DNA of 64,000 nucleotides from Paenibacillus allorhizosphaerae (GTDB lineage Bacteria > Bacillota > Bacilli > Paenibacillales > NBRC-103111), in NCBI RefSeq assembly GCF_910594985.1, contig NZ_CAJVCE010000007.1, positions 124,001-188,000 of the forward strand, in the 5' to 3' direction. The position numbers and the translations under genes were made by a program. Position 1 is the first letter of the stretch. Every line of letters starts with the position of its first letter. This document shows positions 59,710-64,000 of the stretch, one piece after another. Below the pieces are notes generated by a model. That model saw nothing but the letters and a program-made list of their open reading frames with translations. It was not told the DNA's origin and did no database searches.

Positions 59710-61374
59710 TTATCGGTTTCCGCCGCCACCGCCACCACTAGGGAATATCATCGTGCCGCCACCGCCTGCGCCGCCGCGTCCTTGCTGAAACTGCTGACGC
59801 ATTTGATCTGCCTGCTGCTGGGTCAGGTTGCTCTGTCTCGATGTCCCTTGAATGACGACCTGATCGCCTTCGTTCAAGCCTTCCGTGATTTCCACCATCG
59901 TACTGTTATTCGAGCCGACTTTGACTTCCTTCTGCTCCGTCGTACCGTCTTCCTTCTTAAGCATGACGGTTCGTTTGCCCACTCTCGTCTGTACGGCTTG
60001 TGTCGGCAGCTGCAGCACGCCGCGTTTGTCTTCCACGATGATGTCCGCGCTCGCCGTCATTCCATATTTCAGCTCAGGGCTGCTTTTCAAGCTAAGTACG
60101 ACGGTGTACGAGCTGACGCCGTTGGAAGTCGTGCCGACGGTAGATACTTGCGTTACCTCGCCTTGGTACGTTTTACCGGATATCGCGTCGACGCGAATTT
60201 CCGCCTTTTGCCCGGTTTTGATTTTCGGCAGATCCAGTTCGTCGACGCTGATCGGCAGCTGAAGCGTATCGAGACTGGCCACCGCACCGAGTTTTACGTC
60301 GCTCTTGATCGTCGTTCCGACCGGATAAGAAGTGAGCACGTTCTTCTTCGGATCGGCGAAGTCCGTGGAGAACACGCCGTCAAACGGTGCATACACCTTC
60401 AAGTTTTGAACCTGTTCTTCCATGTCTTGTATCGATTTGGTCTGCTGTTCGATTTGCTGCTGCTTGTTCGTAATGTCCTTGGACAAGCTGTCGTTGACGA
60501 TTGTTGCAATCAATTCTCCCGCCTGCACGTCCCGGTTTTCCTTAATTTCCAGCTTGTTGACCGTACCGCTGGCATTCGCGAACACCGTCGTCGTCGTTTT
60601 ATATTGAAACTTGGCTTTGCTCATCGATTGGATTTTGAGTCCGTTAACCGTAATGTTGCCTTGCGCCGTAAGATCGGCATCCATCGTGCCGTCATTGTCC
60701 ACCCGAACGGTTACATCAGCCAGCCGATTCCCCTTTGTATCGGATTTGCTCCCGGCAGCGACCGATTCGACGGTACCCGTCTTCGAAAGCAAAAAACCGT
60801 CGATGGCAAGTTCCATCGTATCCCCCGCTTTGATTTGCGCCGCCTCTTCCTGAATAAACGGCAGCGTGACAAGCAATGTACCGGGGTCTGCAATCGTAGC
60901 GACTTTCGTCGTTTTCGATACCGAAGCGCCTTCGCTTATATTTGTGGATAAAATCAATTTTCCGCTCTTCGGCGCGACGGTCTTTAAGGCCCCCTGCTGG
61001 GACAAAAGGTCTTGCAGATCCGTTTGGTACTGGTTCAGCGTCTGCCTTGCCGTAGCCAGCTTTTCGGTAAGGGTCGAGTCCGACAGCTCCAGCAGCAGAT
61101 CTCCTTCTTTCACGTTCTGATTTCGGCTGAGATTGATCGTCTTGATCACGCCTTCCTTCGGCGGTACGATCATTTGCACCTGCTGCGCTTCGAGCTGGGA
61201 AGTACCGGTAATCGTGGAACGAATGTTGCCCTTCGTCACCTTAACCGTGGTTTGTTGCACATTGGCGGCCGTGTTTTTCATATTTTTCGAACCCTGCATG
61301 TAATAAACCGTAGTACCTCCCCCTGCGGCGACCAATGCAGCGATCACAATAATGGCGGTCTTTTTTTTATTCAC
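59710..61374 (-). CDS. Membrane fusion (HlyD/MacA-like) adaptor protein
   Basis: A 554-residue adaptor. N-terminal helix (KTAIIVIAALVAAGGGTTVYYM), then a lipoyl/barrel-sandwich half (VPPKEGVIKTINLSRNQNVKEGDLLLELSD), a helical hairpin, a second barrel-sandwich (ASGTVNKLEIKENRDVQAGELIATIVND), another short coiled segment with QQQIEQQTKSIQDMEEQVQNL, and beta-barrel and membrane-proximal domains (IKTGQKAEIRVDAISGKTYQGEV; TASADIIVEDKRGVLQLPTQAV). The C-terminal Gln/Gly-rich tail (QQADQMRQQFQQGRGGAGGGG) is unusual. The start is taken as GTG 61374 with GGGAGGT nine bases upstream, not the ATG at 61395. Confidence 0.9.
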   Translation of the reverse strand: MNKKKTAIIVIAALVAAGGGTTVYYMQGSKNMKNTAANVQQTTVKVTKGNIRSTITGTSQLEAQQVQMIVPPKEGVIKTINLSRNQNVKEGDLLLELSDSTLTEKLATARQTLNQYQTDLQDLLSQQGALKTVAPKSGKLILSTNISEGASVSKTTKVATIADPGTLLVTLPFIQEEAAQIKAGDTMELAIDGFLLSKTGTVESVAAGSKSDTKGNRLADVTVRVDNDGTMDADLTAQGNITVNGLKIQSMSKAKFQYKTTTTVFANASGTVNKLEIKENRDVQAGELIATIVNDSLSKDITNKQQQIEQQTKSIQDMEEQVQNLKVYAPFDGVFSTDFADPKKNVLTSYPVGTTIKSDVKLGAVASLDTLQLPISVDELDLPKIKTGQKAEIRVDAISGKTYQGEVTQVSTVGTTSNGVSSYTVVLSLKSSPELKYGMTASADIIVEDKRGVLQLPTQAVQTRVGKRTVMLKKEDGTTEQKEVKVGSNNSTMVEITEGLNEGDQVVIQGTSRQSNLTQQQADQMRQQFQQGRGGAGGGGTMIFPSGGGGGGNR

Positions 61375-61435
61375 TGGCGACGTACCTCCCGACATGACAA
61401 TCTGTTAATGGCTTCTTAAGGATACATGCCTTTTG

Positions 61436-61457
61436 TGAAACGTAGATGAAACGAAAC
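61436..61457. promoter_or_regulatory. Direct repeat upstream of the export operon
   Basis: TGAAAC, five bases, TGAAAC, followed at once by GAAAC (61436-61457), an 11-bp direct-repeat pattern of the kind bound by OmpR-family response regulators. It is about 60 bases upstream of the adaptor start codon. Confidence 0.45.
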
Positions 61458-61602
61458 TTAAAGCTTGCTGAAAATTTCACATCATTAATCAATGTGATAA
61501 AATGGCGATAACCCTTTCCACTGCGCATCTAACAGATCAAACTTGACGCCTGCCGCTGGCAAATTACAAGACAAAAAGTAATGCTGAAATGAGGGAAAAT
61601 GG

Positions 61603-62172
61603 ATGGATCCGAAGGAATACGAACGAAAAATGATTGCCAGCATGAAGTCGCGAACCGGCAAAACGCTGGAGGAATGGGTCGAGGAAGTAAAGGACAAGCC
61701 GATGCCGGAAAAGCACCGCGAGCGGATGAAATGGTTTAAAGACAACTACGGCCTCGGGCAAAATTCGGCAGGCCTCATTTTCGGCGCGCTTGCCGGCGAT
61801 GTCGGAATCGGACGTGGCGACAGCCCGGATTCCGATCTGGTCGATCAGCTGTTTGCCAAGCATGCGGAACTGCGTCCGCTGCACGATTGGATTACGGAAC
61901 AAATCGAAACTATCGGGCAGGACGTGCTGGTGCGACCTTGTAAGACGTACGTGCCGTTCTACCGCAACAAACTGTTCGCCATGTCGAAACCGCATAAAGG
62001 GCAGCTGCATATCGGGCTCGCGCTCCCGGAGTCGACGGAGTATGCAAAGCTCGATTCGGCCAAAGGTCTCGGGGCGTCCGCCCGCATTACGCGGAAAATC
62101 TCGATCGTTTCGCGCGAGGAAGCGGACGACGGCTTCTGGAAGCTTGTACGGGCCGCATATGATTTAAGCTAA
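61603..62172 (+). CDS. DUF4287/DUF5655 domain protein
   Basis: A 189-residue soluble protein. The N-terminal part (MIASMKSRTGKTLEEWVEEVKD; RERMKWFKDNYGLGQNSAGLI) is DUF4287; the C-terminal part (LRPLHDWITEQIETIGQDVLVRPCKTYVPFYRNKLFAMSKPHKGQLHIGLALP, as a span) is DUF5655. These small domains are common in environmental bacteria and have no known activity. GAGGGAAAATGG precedes the ATG. Ends before a strong terminator. Confidence 0.85.
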   Translation: MDPKEYERKMIASMKSRTGKTLEEWVEEVKDKPMPEKHRERMKWFKDNYGLGQNSAGLIFGALAGDVGIGRGDSPDSDLVDQLFAKHAELRPLHDWITEQIETIGQDVLVRPCKTYVPFYRNKLFAMSKPHKGQLHIGLALPESTEYAKLDSAKGLGASARITRKISIVSREEADDGFWKLVRAAYDLS

Positions 62173-62180
62173 AAGACAAG

Positions 62181-62210
62181 GCCGGATGCCGATGAGCACC
62201 CGGCTTTTTT
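62181..62210 (+). terminator. Terminator of the DUF4287 gene
   Basis: GCCGGATGC, CGATGA, GCACCCGGC form a nearly perfect stem followed by six T, eight bases after the stop codon. Confidence 0.85.
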
Positions 62211-62279
62211 AGCGCAAGCCGTCAGTCGAATCTGCTTATTCAACGGCTTCCCTCACAGCTTCATGCCCTCCGCTGCTTG

Positions 62280-62918
62280 TCATTCGTTCATTCCGAACAT
62301 CCGGAAAGAAACGTAAGGATAATTGCCGTAGCGGACAGCCACTTCCCGTTCAAATAACGTCATGCGCTCGATCGTCCGATTATTGCAGAGCCTCCCGCCG
62401 TCCCAGACGCGGAAAGGAGCGGGTTCGATCAGCTCCATCACGGTCCGTTTCGCCTCTTCGTCATTTCCGGTGACGTATACGTCGCTTCGAAGTCCTTGAT
62501 GAAGCGGCTCTTCGAGCACCTTGAAAAAGGTGTTTTTAAATGCGCCGACGACTTTCGTATCAGGCAAAAGCTTTTGCAGCTCTTCCGCAGCGGAGGTTCC
62601 CCAGTCCGTAACAAAATCGTTAAAGTCTTCGGTAAAAGGGTTCGCAATATCGACCATAATTTTGCCGGACAATTTGTCCCGGTTCGCCCGTGCCCAAGGC
62701 AATACATCCCGAAACCAGAACGCATGAATAATGACATCCGCTTCTAGCGCTTCTACGTAATCAACCGGAACAATCTTTGATCGGTATGCATGCCCCTGGA
62801 TAAGCTCCGTAAGTCTTTGGACCGAGCGCGATCCCCATCGCAATTCCTCCAAATGGGGAAGTAAATTGTTGACGAGCCCTTTTCCCATTCTTCCTGTTCC
62901 CAATATGCTTACTTTCAT
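62280..62918 (-). CDS. NAD(P)-binding protein, F420-dependent oxidoreductase-like
   Basis: A 212-residue protein with the Rossmann motif MKVSILGTGRMGKGLVNNL, then ALEADVIIHAFWF, KIMVDIANPF, KVVGAFKNTFF and VYVTGNDEEAKRTVMELIEP. This is the layout of NADPH-dependent F420 reductases and similar NADP-binding domain proteins (YafB-like and FNO-type). The substrate is not known. The gene is divergent from a LysR-type regulator across 170 bases that contain two palindromes, so it is a probable target of that regulator. Confidence 0.82.
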   Translation of the reverse strand: MKVSILGTGRMGKGLVNNLLPHLEELRWGSRSVQRLTELIQGHAYRSKIVPVDYVEALEADVIIHAFWFRDVLPWARANRDKLSGKIMVDIANPFTEDFNDFVTDWGTSAAEELQKLLPDTKVVGAFKNTFFKVLEEPLHQGLRSDVYVTGNDEEAKRTVMELIEPAPFRVWDGGRLCNNRTIERMTLFEREVAVRYGNYPYVSFRMFGMNE

Positions 62919-62974
62919 GTTCGTCAGCTCCTTCTCCTCTAGGGGAATGAGGCTATAGTAAAGCGATCTCGGGC

Positions 62975-62992
62975 GTTTCGGAAGAGCGAAAC
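62975..62992. promoter_or_regulatory. Perfect inverted repeat in the LysR intergenic region
   Basis: GTTTCG and CGAAAC separated by GAAGAG (62975-62992). It is one base away from the second palindrome and lies about 58 bases from the start of the oxidoreductase gene. Confidence 0.6.
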
Positions 62993-62993
62993 G

Positions 62994-63009
62994 GTTACAG
63001 AGCTGTAAC
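62994..63009. promoter_or_regulatory. Palindrome with LysR-box (T-N11-A) pattern
   Basis: GTTACAG AG CTGTAAC, a 16-bp perfect dyad that contains T-N11-A. It is 80 bases upstream of the LysR start codon and about 76 bases from the divergent gene, a usual place for the regulator's recognition site. Confidence 0.7.
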
Positions 63010-63088
63010 TAAAAGTTTCATCTCATTCCTTCCATTATGCTATGATGAACAATGTCGGTTAAAACGCAAAATGAAGGAGGCCGCGCAG

Positions 63089-63955
63089 ATGAACTTGGAG
63101 TTTATCGCCAATTTTATACAGACGGCGGATCACAGAAGCATCGCCAAGGCAAGCGAAGCGCTTAACTTGACGCATCCGGCGCTCGGCAAGCAGATCCGCA
63201 AGCTCGAGTCTTATTACGGGGTCACGCTGTTTTACCGCTCCGCGGCCGGCGTACAGCTAACGGAAGCCGGAAGGGTGCTGTATGAGCGGCTGTCTCGCGT
63301 TCTGGGGGAGCTCTCTTCCATTCGCTCCGAAATGGCGACGTTCAGCGTACATGCCGGAATGACAACGGTGCTTAAGGTCGGGACACTGCCGAGCTTGGCT
63401 GCTTATTATATGCCGCATAAAATGGTTGAAATGGAGCGAAAAGGTATCCGTCTAAACGTCTCCGTGCAAAATACATCGGAGCTGCTGCTTCAGGATGTAG
63501 CGGCAGGCGAGCTTGATGCGGCCATGATCGACGATAATAAAACTTCGCATATGGTATGGAGCAGGAAACTATTTCACGAGCCTTACTACATCATTGTGCC
63601 GGATAACCATCGTTTCTGCGCGGAAACTTCCGTCTCGATCCGCGACCTAGCCGCAGAGCTCTTCGTCATGTATCCGAAAGCATGCAGCATCCGCAAGTGG
63701 GTAAACGATATGTTCCACAAGCAAAGACTGGATTCCGTTCGGATCCAAACCGAAATTCCGTTCGGCGATTACATTCCCGGGTATGTTGCAGCCGGAGCCG
63801 GAATCGCCGTCGTACCGCAAATGACGGCCCAACATTTGGGGCACCCGACTCTGAAAGCGATCCCCATCGCCGATCCGGAGGCGGGCAGGACCATCACACT
63901 TATCGCCGCTGCGGAAACGGTAGGGAAACAATTATACTCCCATGTTAGAACATAG
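63089..63955 (+). CDS. LysR-type transcriptional regulator
   Basis: A 288-residue LysR-type regulator. The winged helix (residues 1-60) reads MNLEFIANFIQTADHRSIAKASEALNLTHPALGKQIRKLESYYGVTLFYRSAAGVQLTEAG (span). The C-terminal co-inducer domain has VLKVGTLPSLAAYYMPHKM, ELDAAMIDDN, PYYIIVPDNH, and GYVAAGAGIAVVPQM. The start is ATG 63089 with AAGGAGG nine bases upstream; an ATG at 63071 overlaps this site. It probably controls the divergent NADP-binding protein gene. Only 45 bases, with nothing recognisable, remain to the right edge. Confidence 0.88.
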   Translation: MNLEFIANFIQTADHRSIAKASEALNLTHPALGKQIRKLESYYGVTLFYRSAAGVQLTEAGRVLYERLSRVLGELSSIRSEMATFSVHAGMTTVLKVGTLPSLAAYYMPHKMVEMERKGIRLNVSVQNTSELLLQDVAAGELDAAMIDDNKTSHMVWSRKLFHEPYYIIVPDNHRFCAETSVSIRDLAAELFVMYPKACSIRKWVNDMFHKQRLDSVRIQTEIPFGDYIPGYVAAGAGIAVVPQMTAQHLGHPTLKAIPIADPEAGRTITLIAAAETVGKQLYSHVRT

Positions 63956-64000
63956 TGCATCTGCCCTCACCATACCCACGTCCCCGGCTTCCCGCCAGCG

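Noticed and set aside
59782-60951. 389-codon plus-strand reading frame opposite the adaptor gene
   Set aside because: Shadow frame of the HlyD-like gene, without ribosome-binding site.

Overview
The window is a chromosomal segment of an endospore-forming Firmicute, most likely a member of the Paenibacillaceae. The evidence is spoIIIA genes, a yqhV/efp/yqhT/aroQ/yqhR/yqhQ/patatin/mntR block collinear with the Bacillus subtilis yqh region, a spore photoproduct lyase, sulfolactate genes, an NAD-linked lifestyle without any phage or IS element, and moderately GC-rich DNA with strong AAGGAGG ribosome-binding sites and frequent TTG/GTG starts. No rRNA, tRNA, CRISPR array, IS element or prophage was seen.

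Layout. 1-3155: spoIIIAE (cut by the left edge), AD, AC, AB, AA and yqhV, all on the minus strand. 3508-5715: plus-strand sulfolactate pair comA-comB and a DUF441 membrane gene. 5732-12967: minus-strand lysC (with an internal start for a beta subunit) and a run of small housekeeping or hypothetical genes (histidine phosphatase, DUF2663, TIM barrel, DUF6886, adenylate kinase, a broken alpha/beta hydrolase, HAD, GNAT, NUDIX). 13129-19006: efp, yqhT, aroQ, yqhR, then yqhQ and a small membrane gene on the plus strand, patatin and mntR; this is the second half of the B. subtilis yqh block, separated here from yqhV-spoIIIA by about 10 kb. 19186-24761: splB, ccdA, a zinc ABC transporter and cysteine synthase. 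24958-26707: an AT-richer divergent pair, a double-MerR regulator and an alpha/beta hydrolase. 26811-30656: a Gfo/Idh/MocA oxidoreductase, metG with a T-box leader, and yidD. 30797-36509: a racemase-like gene, an operon of response regulator, sensor kinase and MreB paralogue, a Ser-rich lipoprotein, and a toxin-antitoxin-like ribbon-helix-helix/PIN pair. 36691-41272: NUDIX, a quinone oxidoreductase relic, an inositol-phosphatase-like gene with an ArsR/DUF2087 regulator, and a large YcdB-type secreted protein.

41500-51577 is the main accessory block, a polysaccharide-degradation locus: solute-binding lipoprotein, SGNH esterase, heparinase II/III-like lyase and beta-helix lipoprotein in one operon, a GntR regulator fused to a solute-binding domain, and a second two-gene operon (jelly-roll lyase-like protein, then beta-helix plus discoidin domain). 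The first operon has a clear sigma-A promoter flanked by two inverted copies of a 20-bp direct-repeat operator and carries a CcpA cre box, which makes a coherent regulatory model. No transporter permease is encoded nearby. 51797-63955 holds a TolB-like propeller protein, a chromate transporter, a MacAB-like export system with a 752-residue extracellular partner, a DUF4287 protein and a LysR regulator divergent from an NADP-binding protein across two perfect palindromes.

Coordinates and starts were worked out by eye from the sequence; functions rest on recognised motifs and gene order, not on database searches.
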